A DNA stretch of 64,000 bases from Liolophura sinensis (GCF_032854445.1 NC_088302.1:51800046-51864045); one strand, 5' to 3'; positions 1 to 11,879 are shown, counted from the stretch's first letter. A program made the numbers and translations. Notes: generated by a model not told the origin, from the letters alone.

Positions 1-1451
1 ATTCTCCTCTTACATATGCCAGTTGCCACTCCTTATTATTTAGGCAATTCAAACTTGTAATATTATGGAATATATATTTTAGCTGATTTTTGATATCATC
101 TTAAAACCTGAACTTTGAAAGACATCTTCCCCTCCCCCTCACCCAAACAGTCACTTTTCTTCTTTAGCCCAATACTGCTGGGTATAATTGAAATATCCCT
201 CAGCACCCTGTTATACTCGAATTAATCAATCAATTGTAATGATGCTGCAGGAGAAAGGCTACAATGTTCTGTCCCCATGTATGCTGAGTATCATCCACGC
301 TTACGAGTGAAGGTGGGGGAGGGGGAGGGGTGGGGTCGGTGATGATGAAGGAGGGTCTGCTGGGACTGAGGAACGCGTCATCGCCTCTTCGCTCAACCAT
401 TACTCATACTCCGACTCTCTGGAGAAGAGCTGTGTAATGGATGGGCAGTGATGTATGGTAGGGTCAGAGAAATGGTCAAGAGACCATGACAATGGGCGGG
501 TAAATTAAGATGAAGGCAAAAACAATCGATCATAAAAATAAAACGTGGGTCGTGGAAGATACTACCATATTCAAAAGGAGAACTAACACAGAGTGATTTC
601 CTCTGTATCAACATAGCTGCTCTTGTGAAAAATTAACGTCAAAAAATTTGACAAATATTCTTAGCTTACCTTTTTCGATATCCATGTATCATGAAGAATT
701 GTGTCGAATAGTATGTCACAAAACTAACTGATTATCCAGGTCACAGGACTGTACGTTTTTCTGTGGTGGATCTAAATAATAACAATGAGACTAGATACTA
801 GTAGACGTTTTTTGGAATACCACTTGTGGAAGAACAATGATACCGAATAACGGCTTTTCATAAAAATATAAACAATGCCAATGACACCGTTGAGTAGTTG
901 TGGAACAAAACAGTACCGGTACATTTCGTTCAAAATGGCAAATGTCAACGTTTACGCTAAATGATCTAAAAGCACCACTGTTTCATTATTAAACGTATAG
1001 AAAAGCTGAGCTACACAGAACTAGATTCAATGGTATACACCTTGGTGAGAGGAGATGTAATTAGGTAAATGTCATCAGAACCTCTAGAGGGCCTGTCTCC
1101 TGGATGGATAGTAATGGATGCCGAGGGCCATTGTCATGTACCGATCAGTCGATCCAAGAGAACCTAATTAGGACAAATCACTGTACATATACCCTTGAGA
1201 CGCCATTTCTGAAAATCTTTAGTTATTTATTCATAACATCGCTAACACGGCCATCAGAATGTGATAACAGGCCTTATGAACATTATATACAGGTTATAAT
1301 CTGTTTCTTTTAACTTGTTGCCTGTATCCAACTATATATAAAATTAGTGGTTACTCGCTACAAAAAAAAATGCTCTTCGTTAGTGACATGTAGTTTATGA
1401 ATAAAGGTTTTTGAATTATTACGTCACCCCAGGCAATGGGTTGTTGGCATC
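1..1451. other. intergenic sequence, no supported gene
   Basis: No open frame here has convincing homology. A possible minus-strand exon at 667-742 has an AG before it, a GTAAGC donor and one open frame ending in HGYRKR, but nothing ties it to a gene. A purine-rich G tract lies at about 311-336. Confidence 0.5.
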
Positions 1452-1459
1452 AAAACCAA

Positions 1460-1720
1460 GCGGGGATCTCCGTGGCCGAGGGGAGTATCACGCCAGCACA
1501 GAGCAATGACCCAGAAGCCTCTCGTCATTGCGGTCGCTGTGAGTTCAGGTTCAGCTCATGCTTGCTTCCTCTTCGGGCGTACGTGTGAAGGTCTGGTAGC
1601 AATCTGCAGATGGCTGTGGGTTTCCTCCTGGCTCTGTCTGTTCCTTCCAACATAATGTTGGCCACCGACGTGTGAGTGAAATAGTCTTGAAAACGGCGTA
1701 AAACACCAATGAAATAAATA
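1460..1720 (+). mobile_element. tRNA-derived SINE, family A, near full length
   Basis: The 5' head contains a tRNA-like A box (tggccgagggg) and a degenerate B box (gagttcaggttcagctc). It is followed by the family body (cgtacgtg..aaggtct, then ctgcagatggctgtgggtttcctcc) and a tail ending in caatgaaataaataaaa. Flanking aaaacca at 1452-1458 and 1721-1727 is a plausible target-site duplication. The same body recurs in both orientations at least ten times in the window. Pol III promoter boxes and A-rich tails are the norm for tRNA SINEs; the formal family name was not determined. Confidence 0.8.
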
Positions 1721-3617
1721 AAAACCAGTCTAACGGAGTGAAATATTATGAATTTAAAATCTTGCTTACAGTAACATGGCAGTTCAATATATCATTGTGT
1801 AGAGCGTGTGGTGTTAGTTAACGCTAATAAAGGGCAATTTTGATAGTTTGAATTCGACTCATTTTACATAGAGATGAATATAGACGACGAGTTAAAAGAA
1901 ACAGACTAAATCATAATGATGGAGGTTGTGCCTTTGCTAACACATGGACGCAGCATGAACTGCTGAAAGAAAGACTTGTAAAGGCTCCCATGCCAAGAAA
2001 CGCAGCTATCGCATTCATTTGACCTCAAGGTTCTCTTGCGTTTAGTAAACAAAAACACATGATTATTCACAAAACTTTGCATGCTGGAGACGCCATTACA
2101 ACACTGTGGTTTACAGTAAATCACGTTGAGCAAGTTATTCCAAGACAAATGCTGATATTACTGCACTATACGGGACTTGGTAGACACAGTACTAGCATTG
2201 GGAGAACATTTAACCCCTGCATAAGCTATTTGGTCATCATTAGTCTACAGAAAACAACGACGTAATTATTTGAAAAAGTTTTCGAAACTGCATAAGCGAC
2301 AAGAAGGGACATGGGATAGTTCATGGCCACAAGACAAAGTCAAAGTGCAGGGAAGGTGAAGACTGAATACTTCCTCGTGAAATCATATAGCATAACGCGA
2401 AAGCCAAGTATGAAGAAATTCTGGCTTGGAATGGCAATAAACGAAGGGGCCGATTCCACAAGGCCAACTTTTATGTGGAAGTAAGCCTGAACACGTTGAT
2501 AAAGTGCTTTGTCAAGTCAAATGTCTAATGATTTCATGTCTCGGAGTCATTAATCATGTTAATATAGTCTTAAATAGGTTTTGATTTAAATGGAACTCTG
2601 CCATTATATGTTCTCGTTATCAAGAGTTAAACCAAGAGGTTAGCTTATCCTGCAGTATACAAAATAGGCTAAATTATTGCTATCGGCAATAGGGTAGCGC
2701 ACCACCATCCATCAAGCGGTTTGCTGGTAGTGTGCCTGTACAATGAGTCTGGGAGGTTTTTCGGTGAATAATCCCCAGCACTCATGTTTAACGTTTTGCC
2801 TAATTCCACCTAACGCTTGGCCAGGGACGGTATCTGCGACGTGTTTTCCGGCATTTTTCAGAACTGTTTATGATTCTCTCTCCAAATCGCAGTATTTACA
2901 TACTTTATTATCGATATTCGGATGTTTGTGTTGTAAGTTGTTGGTATGGCGAATACCGATTTACATGGCATTACCATTATATATAGACTGAGCCCCAGGA
3001 GGCAGTACAATATCACTATTGGGTTTAATCAGGTAGAAGAACAGCATAATGAAATGAAATGGATATAAAGATATTCTGTTTCCAATGAAGTCATGACTGA
3101 TCGCAGTTAGCAAATAATACAAAAGCATATGTCAAATCTTAAAGAAAACTGTATTTGAACACTCCACCTCTTTGGTTACGGATTGGTTGTCTGAACTGGA
3201 CTGAGTAATTTGTCCAAGGGAAGTCTAATTTATCCACTTTGCCAGCGAGGACCCCCCCCCCCCTCCCAATAGACCGAAATTGGACACAGTACTTGTTAAA
3301 TTAAAGTGGCCTCTCTCGAAACATACTGACGTCATTGTCGTGGGGATACAATCATAGAACGCCATAGAAATCGATCAATACTGCATAACACGGCAGATTC
3401 TCATTTGTCCTCATCACGATAAAAACAAAACAAAAAAGTAGAAACACCCTGACATTTCACATTCGAGATAAACTCAACATAGAATACATTTGTCCTTGTT
3501 GCTAACTCTGTATTTCAACATCTATCAAAACGTTTTTGTTGGGGGTTACTTGATTCTAGTTCCTTTCACATCACACCCACTGTCTGTTATTCTGCAGACA
3601 TTTTACATGGTTATATA
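1721..3617. other. intergenic, nothing recognised
   Basis: Only short open frames without homology or splice context were seen. A C homopolymer run is at about 3250-3263. Confidence 0.5.
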
Positions 3618-3743
3618 CCCTACGTGGGAAGCTCTTCCAGCAAGCTGCGGATCGTCGTGGGTTTACCCAGGACTCCTCACACCATAATGTCAGTGCCCGT
3701 CGTATAAGTGAAATAAGCGTAAAACGCCAATAAAAAAAACAAA
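3618..3743 (+). mobile_element. SINE family A, 5'-truncated copy
   Basis: The 3' half of the SINE body (tacgtgggaag..ctgcggatcgtcgtgggttt..cgccaataaaaaaa) is present. It is flanked by tacatggttatat at 3604 and tacatggctatat at 3744, a 13-bp target-site duplication with one mismatch. Confidence 0.75.
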
Positions 3744-4926
3744 TACATGGCTATATCAAGGCTTGTTTTCATAGAGCCGACAATCTCCCGCCGGCTGTAT
3801 GGTTATGCCACCGGTGATAATGTATCGCCGCCTGTCCACGCCCTGAAAACATGCGAATCGCCAGTACCGCCGCACTCAGCCGCCGGCAGTCATCCGCCGG
3901 GTGATTCAGAACAAGGCTTATTCTCTTCTGATGCACCCGACTGGATTCTCATCTAGACGATGAAATCCAGCATATGAATACTTGACCATTATTAACCATT
4001 ACATATCAAAATCTTGTTGCTTAATAAAAAAAAAAGAAAATGTTGTAAGAAATCGTTTTAAAATGCAGACCCAGACGTCCCTCACGACAGCACTGGTATG
4101 TCGTTAGACATGGCACCAGCTGTAGGGCTTGTAATGTGGTTAGCCCAGGTGGTTATGTCAGCCAGGAACACCTGCGCTCTCTGAACCAATCTGACCTCAT
4201 AAATGACAATTGTCAACCTAGCTGCTTGTCAGCCTGCTCCAAGCAGTACAGGTGTTTTTACGTTCCTTTCAAGAGATGTTAATTGATGGTTGGTGCCTCA
4301 CACTTTAAGGAGCATGAAAGAGTGTATGGTGTTTGAAGTTTAGTTGATGTGTTATTTACTGATCTATGCTTGGATTTACATTTCCATTGTTTTAATGTTA
4401 TTGTATGTTAAATGTGATGGACAACTGCAAGGGTGCAACTATCGGAGAGTAAAGATGAGAAACAACTGACTTGTAAAACTCTCACATCAGCGATAGGCCT
4501 TACAAAAGATCATACATAGAAACACAAAGACGCTTGAATAAGTTCAATACATATATTTGAACATAATAGACAAAAAATACAAGTGACATTAATATACTAA
4601 ACAATACAAATAATTACAAAAAATATATAGTCTCTTACTGATGACAGCGTCCAAATCCTGATGGAATATTACAAAGGCGAGTTAGTCAGAGGATTACAGT
4701 TCAGAGGAACACAGTTTAATAAGTGACAACCTGTAGTGGGCCCGGCGCTCTGACGATCTTTATCGCAAACTGCCTGTGAAGGTGAAACTTCTCAGGGCGG
4801 ACGGGTTGACGGTTGCGTCCGTTATGCCGAGTTGGCGATGTATGTTTCACTTCTCGGAAATATACACAAAGTCACTTTCATCACTGTAAACTGGGATGAA
4901 ATGTACGTAATCGCATAAAGAGACAA
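3744..4926. other. intergenic, nothing recognised
   Basis: AT-rich unique-looking sequence up to the retrotransposon. An A-rich stretch lies at about 4025-4035. Confidence 0.5.
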
Positions 4927-5338
4927 TGAGCGATACAAGCTCTAAAATAGTATCTCAAACTATTAGCAAGTGGCGAAACACAAGTTCTTAAAGTGCTACG
5001 CACAGAAAATAGAGTACAAACGACGAATGCCTGATAATGATCTCCAAACCCATCACAATCCTTCACAGTGGATGAGAGTAAATGATTGCTCTCAAGAGGA
5101 CTTGACAAAACGACTGCGAGCTTCACAGCTCCGTCGCTCATATTTATGAGCGATATGAGTAAACACATTTACAACACAGATACATATTTTCAGAATGTAT
5201 ACTCTATGTACAATGACACTAAACTCATAAACACCGAAGCCTCGAGGCTATAACGTACATGGATGGGAAAATGTAGGTCAAACACTGACTCAAGAAGAAA
5301 TAAAAAAAATACAATATTTAAAGAAATGGCTCGTAACA
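4927..5338 (-). repeat. 3' LTR of the Gmr1-like element
   Basis: This 412-bp segment is similar along its length to 8429-8925, sharing for example ctccgtcgctc and cataaacaccgaagcctcgag. On the minus strand it starts TGTTACGAGCC directly after a polypurine tract and ends CTCA, matching the TG..CA rule. Divergence and indels against the other LTR show that the insertion is old. Confidence 0.75.
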
Positions 5339-5361
5339 CTTCCCCCACCCCCCAAAGAAAA
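5339..5361 (-). other. polypurine tract of the LTR element
   Basis: Reading the minus strand, ctttggggggtgggggaag lies immediately before the TG that opens the 3' LTR. This is the expected site of plus-strand priming and independently supports the LTR boundary. Confidence 0.7.
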
Positions 5362-5519
5362 GATAATTGTACATAAGTACGGTGGTTTTTACAATCACTA
5401 AATATAAAGCTTATATACAATACTGACAAAATGATGTTACAAGGTATATATGTACATATACAAAGAAATATACATATACAAATCCCAGTCAGGCTCTGGA
5501 TGGCATATCAGCCACAATG

Positions 5520-5735
5520 TTATCGTTGCCAGCAAATATGCACAATCTCCAGAGTATAACACTGTAAGGTGAAACACCATCGTAATAATCTCTGATTTTT
5601 GTTGTTAACCTTCTCTAAGAAAACCAAAGGGTCGTGATCAGTATACACAGTGACATTATAAGGACAACTGGTCAAATACACTTCGAAATGCTGTACAGCC
5701 AGCATAAGGCCAAATGACCCCTTCATTCTTTTCAT
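5520..5735 (-). pseudogene. retrotransposon RNase H fragment
   Basis: The frame shows the Ty3/gypsy RNase H signature: LAVQHFEVY, then VYTDHDPLVFL and NQRLLRWCFTLQ. The TDH aspartate is retained. The upstream half of the domain is out of frame and the fragment ends just short of the 3' LTR. Non-functional. Confidence 0.8.
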
Positions 5736-5854
5736 GTTTATTTAGTTTCCTAGAGAAGTAATTTACAGGCTGTTCTATCCCATCCTGTCCTTATCGGAGC
5801 AAAACAGCTCCTACTCCTGTGTCACTAGCGTACACTACCATCTTAAACGGACGG

Positions 5855-6139
5855 CTAAAATCTGAAGCTATCAAATAGGAGGGTTAGATAAAATGGCCTG
5901 TCAAAAGCTGACTGACACCTATCCCACCATACAAAATTGACATTCTTTTTAAGCAACTGTGTCAATGTAGCAGCAACATCGCTGATATTGGGTACAAACT
6001 TGCGGTAAAAACTACACACTCCAAGCACTCTGAGAATGTCTTCTTCACCAGTAGGCACAGGTAGATCCAGTATGGCCTGAACTTTAGCTGAACGAGGAAC
6101 TACCTGTCCACCACCAACATCCTGACCAAGGTATGTCAC
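5855..6139 (-). pseudogene. retrotransposon RT connection / thumb fragment
   Basis: The peptide begins TYLGQDVGGGQV and contains VLGVCSFYRKFVPNISDVAATL, close to the usual YLG..V and FLGL.GYYR.F motifs that lie between RT and RNase H. It sits between those two domains in the right order but in a different frame from the RT core. Confidence 0.75.
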
Positions 6140-6246
6140 TTGTCCTTTGCATATTCTGTCTCTTAAGATTAATCACCAAACCTAATGCAGACAAAAATTA
6201 GAGAATATGTTTTCCAGATGTGTACAATGGTCTTCCCTCGTGCTAG

Positions 6247-6807
6247 TCACGCGAGAAAGTCATCTATATAGGTTGTGGAGAATTCCAGTCCTTCTACAAT
6301 CTTATTGGCTAACCTCTGAAACGCCGCCGCAGTATTTTTCATGCCAAACGGTGTGACACCAAACTGATAAAATTCCGAAGGAGTAGCAAAGGCAGATATC
6401 TCTTTAGCCCTATCTGTTAATGGTACCTGCCAGTAACCCTTACGGAAATATATCTTAGTAATAAACTTGGCATTTCCTACCCTATTAATACAATCCTTAA
6501 TATGTGGAATAGGATACGAATCCGTCTTGGTTACAGCTTTGACCTCTCTGTAATCCACACATAGGCGTACAGAACCATCGGGCTTGAGGATAACTACAAT
6601 TGGCGAACACCAGCCAATCTGGCTAGGCTCTATAATCCCGTTGTCTAACATGTACTGTATTTCCTGTTTAACAAGCTTTAACTTCGCAGGGTTAATTCTG
6701 CAGGGGTGCTGTTTGATAGGTACAGCCCCTCCTACATTGACATCATGTACTGCAGCATTAGTACAACCTGGTACATCCGAACATATCTTAGGATAAGCCT
6801 CGAGCAA
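6247..6807 (-). pseudogene. Ty3/gypsy reverse transcriptase core, inactivated
   Basis: The 186-codon frame runs from AYPKICSDVPGCT through GIIEPSQIGWCSPIVV, KPDGSVRLCVDYREV, SYPIPHIKDCI, KGYWQVPLT and VTPFGMKNTAAAFQRL to TTYIDD. The YIDD catalytic box is intact. The first catalytic aspartate, normally before LLKGYWQ, is replaced: the sequence reads KIYFRKGYWQ. This loss plus frame breaks on both sides indicates an inactive enzyme. It lies about 170 bp after the integrase GPF module, which establishes the IN-RT order. Confidence 0.85.
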
Positions 6808-6975
6808 CTTACAAGTACCCTGTCTCTAACTTTTAGAAAGATGACCTATCACTTCAAGTTAACTTGAATGGTAATTGGCTGTTTGGACTCAGCTCATGTA
6901 GTAGATAATTCATCACTCTTTTCTACATGATTTAGTGCTGTGTTAACCACCTGAAATGGTCCACTAAACTTGGCC

Positions 6976-7652
6976 TTAAGCGGTTCCTGAGGTAGGGGCA
7001 ACAAAACTAGAATCTGATCCCCAGGATCGTCTTGGCTTAGACTTCTTGTCATAATACCTTTTCATTTTCTCCTGAGAAGCCCTCGTATTAGCATGATCTA
7101 TTTGCCAGGCTTTACACAACCTGTCCCGAATCTGGGAAACATACTCTAATAAGTTTCCTTCTGTTTCCTGGGGTAAGATACGCTCCTTCATCAAATCTAT
7201 AGGACCTCTAACCTCATGACCATACATCAACTCAAATAGATGAAACCCAGTGGACTCATTACCAGTATCCCTAGTGGCAAACAACACAAATGGAATCCTT
7301 TGTCCCAATCTTCAGGGTATTCCATACAATATGCTCGTAGAGCACTCTTCATAATTTGGTGGTATCTTTCTGAAGCCCCTTGGGATTGAGGGTAATAAAC
7401 TGTGGATTTAATCCCCAGCTGGTACATAACTTCCCGAAATAAGTCTAATATAAAATTTGACCACTGGTCAGATTGTATTTCCTTAAGTAAACCATACAAT
7501 AACTGTAACAGACTATTAACAATCTGAGGAGTATTTATCAGTTTCAGTGGGATAGCTTCCGGAATCCTAGTAGCTGCATTCATAATGGTCAAAAGACAAT
7601 TGTATCCTGACTTAGTTCTAGGTAATGAATACCTTACTAAAAGGTTCACCAA
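6976..7652 (-). pseudogene. Ty3/gypsy integrase core and GPF module, frameshifted
   Basis: Two overlapping frames (7227-7652 and 6976-7308) give LPRTKSGYNCLLTIM, ATRIPEAIPL, EIQSDQWSNF (second catalytic Asp) and PQSQGASERYHQ (catalytic Glu). They continue as FVLFATRDTGNESTGF, GHEVRGPIDLMKERI and RYYDKKSKPR. Just past the second frame is ILVLLPLPQEPLKAKFSGPF, the GPY/F chromodomain-type module. The first D of the DDE triad falls in the damaged N-terminal part and could not be placed. Confidence 0.85.
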
Positions 7653-7699
7653 AACCAGGAAATGAACGCCTTACACTATGCTATGGTTTTCCTACCAGC

Positions 7700-7924
7700 T
7701 AACAGGAGTGACATGTCTTACAGAAATTAACCACATTTATGGCGAGGGATTTTACTTTCTCTCTTTCTAATGCCTAAATGTCTGCCTGTTGCAATTTCAT
7801 GAACCATTCTAAGTACTTCATGTTTATAACTTGGAGGTAAGACAATTTGATTAAAAATTCCCCAGTCCTCATTAGCTGATACAAGAGGGGGTCTATACTT
7901 TCTTCTTAACAGCCCATCCTCCAT
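7700..7924 (-). pseudogene. integrase N-terminal zinc-binding (HHCC) fragment
   Basis: Reading the minus strand, the frame contains IVLPPSYKHEVLRMVHE and GRHLGIRK (the two histidines). A nearby CKTCHS (the cysteine pair) follows at about 7700-7720 in another frame. This is the usual lead-in to the integrase core, which follows directly. Confidence 0.7.
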
Positions 7925-7993
7925 ATAATATAGGTTCTGGAGTCTGTCCTACAGTGTACCTCCTTAACTTGTGGTTTAACGCTAGGACCAACA

Positions 7994-8191
7994 TTACCTA
8001 TCTCTACTTGTGACGACTTGAACTTTAGAACTTGAGTTAACAAAAGCTATGGACTTTCGCTCCTCTTCCCTTTTCAGTAATGGACACGTGGATAGTACGT
8101 GTCCTGTGCCTTTACAATAACGGCAAGAAGGTGGACTTACACCCTCTGTGAGAAGCAAAGCATTTTTTTTCAATGGGGCCAAATACAGCAA
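7994..8191 (-). pseudogene. Gag CCHC zinc-knuckle fragment
   Basis: CRYCKGTGHVLSTC is a clean C-x2-C-x4-H-x4-C knuckle, typical of nucleocapsid. Most of Gag is missing: only about 240 bp separate the knuckle from the 5' LTR. Confidence 0.7.
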
Positions 8192-8428
8192 GATGCTTCC
8201 ACAGGGCTACGTACGACATCCTCAATTTCATATCATCGACTTCCCAACTGTGACAGGAGGCCAGTGCACCGAAAAAGAGGAGATTTGACAAAGTTTTACC
8301 TAAATTTATAGTTACAGTCACTCTAAAGTGAAATGAAATGTTAGTTACGTGGTAAATGAACTGTTCTACATATGCAGACGTGGTTTTTAATTTTGACCAG
8401 GTTTTTATCACAAATTTGCATCTTATAA

Positions 8429-8925
8429 TGAGCGATACGGGCTCCAAAATAATGTCTCAAACTGTTAGCAAGTGGCGAAACACAAGCTCCTAATGTGCTA
8501 CGTACAGAAAATGGAGTACAAATGATGAATGTCGCATAGCGTGAAAGCCGATATCTCCCAAACCCAGCAAAATTCTTCACAGTGGACGAGTAAAAATGTC
8601 TGCTCTCAAGTGGACTTGAGTAAATGACTGCTCTCAAGTGGACTTGAGCAAATGACTGCTAGCTTCACAGCTCCGTCGCTCGTACATTATACAATAACGT
8701 AAAGAATATTCTGGATGGTTTGATCTTAAACATGTTTACAACACCGATACATATTTCCAGAATGTATACTCTGTGTACAATGACACTAAACTCATAAACA
8801 CCGAAGCCTCGAGAACGTTTACAGCGCGGGCTGTAACGTACACAGAGGGGGAAATGTAGGTCAGACTATGACTCAAGATCAAATAAAAAGTAATAATACA
8901 ATGTTTAAAGACGGGATTCGCAACA
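8429..8925 (-). repeat. 5' LTR of the Gmr1-like element
   Basis: Homologous to 4927-5338. It starts TGTTGCGAATCC on the minus strand. It is about 85 bp longer, partly because of a duplicated 28-bp segment at about 8590-8650 that contains the perfect inverted repeat CTCAAGT-gg-ACTTGAG. No standard primer-binding site was recognised downstream. Confidence 0.7.
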
Positions 8926-10185
8926 GAACGCAACATTTTGGGTAATTCTAAACCAGTGACATTTAATAAATCGCAATTTACATCACAATTTACATTAAAT
9001 CAGAATAAAACCCTGACTGCAGTAAATTGAGAAGTGGTCGCTTTTCACCGGTTGCGTGTGACCATTTGCCAGCTATCACGCTGTCGTCGCTGCTCTGGCT
9101 TCGCTCTAATTGTGTACGTCTTTAATTACATTAGACAGCGGATTGGCTATAAATAGTGTGTCCAGCCAATCACGGACTTTAATATCAAAGTACTTGTTGC
9201 AGTAGAAAAAGTCTTCAGATGAGAGCTTGTTGGGCGGTGCCATGATAACACCCGCCATGTGTGCGATTCACTGACTGACAAGCAAACCAATCGTGTAAAT
9301 AGGATAAAGATTTGGGCGCTGGAAATCAAGAAAATCGATGAAAGCTGTTGCTATATTTTCATTTCTGGCACTTCATAGAAATCAAAACTTGACAGTTTTT
9401 GAATGAAATTGACACAGACAAACACAATCTAGTCTGCTTAAGCTTTTTTAAAATCTGAAGTGTGGCTGGGGCGCTGGACTCCTCATAGGAAGTCGATGAA
9501 ATCTGTGGCTACAAGGTCACGACCCGCTTGCACAAATAGATCGAAACTACAATATCGTGTAGGCCCTACAGTTGAGCCTGCAATTGCTTGTAAAAATAAG
9601 CTACGCCCCTTGCCCACAGGAATTGTAAGCCGATTGTAACTTTTCGGAGTTTCGATCTCAATCGCACGACAAATTTGACTCCTACATTTTGGTGGTCTGA
9701 TAGGTCAGAGATCGGTTGTCCATGTTCACAGCTTAGCTTCCACATAAACAGCTTGAATCGTTATACTCATCAACCTGGAACTCGGCTATGTTGCCTGTGC
9801 TGTCCCCAAAGTGTGAAAGCCAAACGCGACGAAAACAGGTTTCCCATGATCCTATAGCAATACCATGAATTAATATCACCACATTATGCGGTATTAATAA
9901 AGCCCCTAACGGTGTAATTGGAACAAGTATAAGCGGCTCTTCCACTTGGACATTAACCGAGCTTTGCAAAGCGCCATTTTGAAGTCACGCGACTCCGTTG
10001 CTAGGGTAGACTCGGCGGACTTAAGGATAAGATCATGATTTTTTTTTTCACAATAATTGCTTATAGTTCCTTCTATTCATTGTTCAAACAAAAATTATTG
10101 TTAAGACTCCCAAACAGGTTGCCCTTTTAGTGGTGTAATGTTCTTCGTTTCGGTCTAAATGTTACACGAGTTTATTTTTTTCCAG
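8926..10185. other. intergenic, no supported gene
   Basis: Two short similar segments (gggcgctggaaatcaag.. at about 9314 and ggggcgctggactcc.. at about 9469) suggest a small duplication. Nothing else was recognised. Confidence 0.45.
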
Positions 10186-10227
10186 ACGATGACGACTGCT
10201 CTCTTTGACTAACTTTTGATGCGAAAG
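10186..10227 (+). other. possible 5' exon ending in a short coding start
   Basis: A pyrimidine tract and tttttttccag precede 42 bases ending gcgaaag, followed by a consensus gtaagt donor. All three frames through the whole exon contain stops. An ATG at 10219 gives M-R-K and then the splice site in phase 0, which fits the phase of the exon-like segment at 14109. Could be a 5' UTR exon or chance. Confidence 0.3.
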
Positions 10228-10292
10228 GTAAGTTTGTCTATTGGGTTAAAGGAAAACGAGTTTTTGTAAAGTACAGCTTTGAATATTGAGGA

Positions 10293-10641
10293 GTGAGGGA
10301 GAGAGTGAGTGAGTGCTTGGGGTTTAACTTCGTACTTAACAACTTTTCAGTCATATGACAGAGAAGGAATCCTTGTTGCAGGACGGATTTCCACCCATTT
10401 TTTATCTAGTGCTGCGTTTCTGAGACAAATTACAGGGCAAGTAAGGCGCCCTGCCCAAGCCATTATACTGATACGGGGCAACTATTCGTTGCACTAACCC
10501 CTTAATGCTGAATGCCAAGCGAGGAAGTTAGATCTTCCTCTTTTTTAAGGTTTTAGGTGTGACCCGACCCAGGATTGACCATGGATCTACCTTCCCTCGA
10601 ACCGGACGCTCTACCAACGGTGCTATCGGTGGCGGTTTGAT
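10293..10641 (-). mobile_element. tRNA-derived SINE, family B, full length
   Basis: On the minus strand it begins accgatagcaccgttggtag (A box) and has ggttcgaggg as a B box. A conserved-looking body (gcttgggcagggcgcc) follows, and it ends gaagttaaaccccaagcac plus (actc)n. It is flanked by perfect 10-bp repeats, atattgagga at 10283-10292 and 10642-10651, which are target-site duplications. Its 3' end resembles the end of the LINE at 27914-28571. It is unrelated in body to SINE family A. Confidence 0.8.
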
Positions 10642-11124
10642 ATATTGAGGACAACACAACGCGAAAAGATGGAGTTTCAGGTAAATGAATGGAAGAGTAC
10701 AGATCTGTATTTCTGAAAGCTAAGCTGATAAGAATGAAACAGATTTAGTTCCCGGTGTACGTGGAACGTTGACCATGTCAATAAATTTCTTGCCATCATT
10801 TTCAGAAGAGTTCGACATCATAATGTTTTCAACGAAATGTGAAAAAATTCAATTAAATTGAATATCTTTGCAAACCGAGCCGAAAATACTAACCAACAGT
10901 CTACGACTGTAAATATTTACAACAGGGTCGACCGGATTGTAATTTCTGATTGTAAGTTAGAACTATCGTATTGCTTACAATCCCTTCATGCAAAGGGTGC
11001 TTATTGTAAGCTAAGACTATGTTTTTGTGACCTTAGGTTGACGGTCCTTTTGTACATTCGGTCCCAGTTGTGACACCTCATTGAAATAAAAGCCTCACAC
11101 TCAGGAAAAGCAAATACCATTACT

Positions 11125-11242
11125 CTATATCAAGCTAAATACATGTGTAATGGTTCTATATCAAGCTAAACACATGTATAATGGTTCTGTATAAAGCTAA
11201 ACACATGTATAATGGTTCTGTATCAAGCTAAATACAAGTTAA
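11125..11242. repeat. 31-bp minisatellite, about 3.5 copies
   Basis: The unit ctatatcaagctaaacacat.. repeats at 11125, 11156 and 11187, then partially, with a few substitutions. Confidence 0.85.
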
Positions 11243-11879
11243 AACATGATGTTGACCACAAAGAACATATTAAATATATGTGGGGATACAGTTTATTTGA
11301 TTTTGGTCTCATGTTTACGGAAAACTTTATCAGTTAAAAGTATCCGCTGATAAAAGAGCTTTTTTGCTCTTACCAAAAGCTTGTTTTTTTTCCTTCTCTA
11401 TTCAGAAAAATTCAGAATACCCCACATTATCTCATCTTAGATCAACAAATGAAAGGACATGTGTCCTGATTATTTAGCTATCAACGTTCCCTCAAACAAT
11501 CTGTTAAACACTGCAGTTACACGGCAATCTATACATGTGTACATCTACGTCTCATGGGGTCTAATTTATAAGCCAGTATGGAACTAACTAAAACTTATTG
11601 GATGGATTTGATTTTTTGATATCTTGCTTTCAAAGATTTGTACTGAATATTACAATAACAGCACCTGAACTGCCGTAAGGCGTATAGCTGAAATAAGCTG
11701 TTGATTGTTCAGTACCTTGTTAACTCAATGGTCAACTGCTTATTGGCTATTTGGTAAGCATGCGTGTTAGCCTGGGTCCGCCATTGGTGTCTATGTATTG
11801 AAGTAAAACACAACAATCCCTATTCAAAAGCGAGCAGCGTATCAGGCTTTCTAGTAATAATCCCGCTTTTTTGCGAACT
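11243..11879. other. intergenic, nothing recognised
   Basis: AT-rich sequence without supported coding or repeat features. Confidence 0.5.

Larger units (their letters stand above)
4927..8925 (-). mobile_element. decayed Gmr1-like Ty3/gypsy LTR retrotransposon
   Basis: Two related direct repeats (4927-5338 and 8429-8925) bound an internal region read on the minus strand. Both begin TGTT at their high-coordinate ends and end in CA at their low ends. In coding order the internal region holds a Gag CCHC knuckle, an integrase HHCC zinc finger, the integrase core, a GPF-type module, reverse transcriptase, the RT connection and RNase H. Integrase therefore precedes RT. That is the Ty1/copia order, but the RT and integrase motifs are Ty3/gypsy-like, the combination described for Gmr1-type elements. 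Every domain is broken by stops or frame changes, so the copy is dead. A matching 5-bp target duplication was not found. Gag is much shorter than usual and the protease was not seen. Confidence 0.85.
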
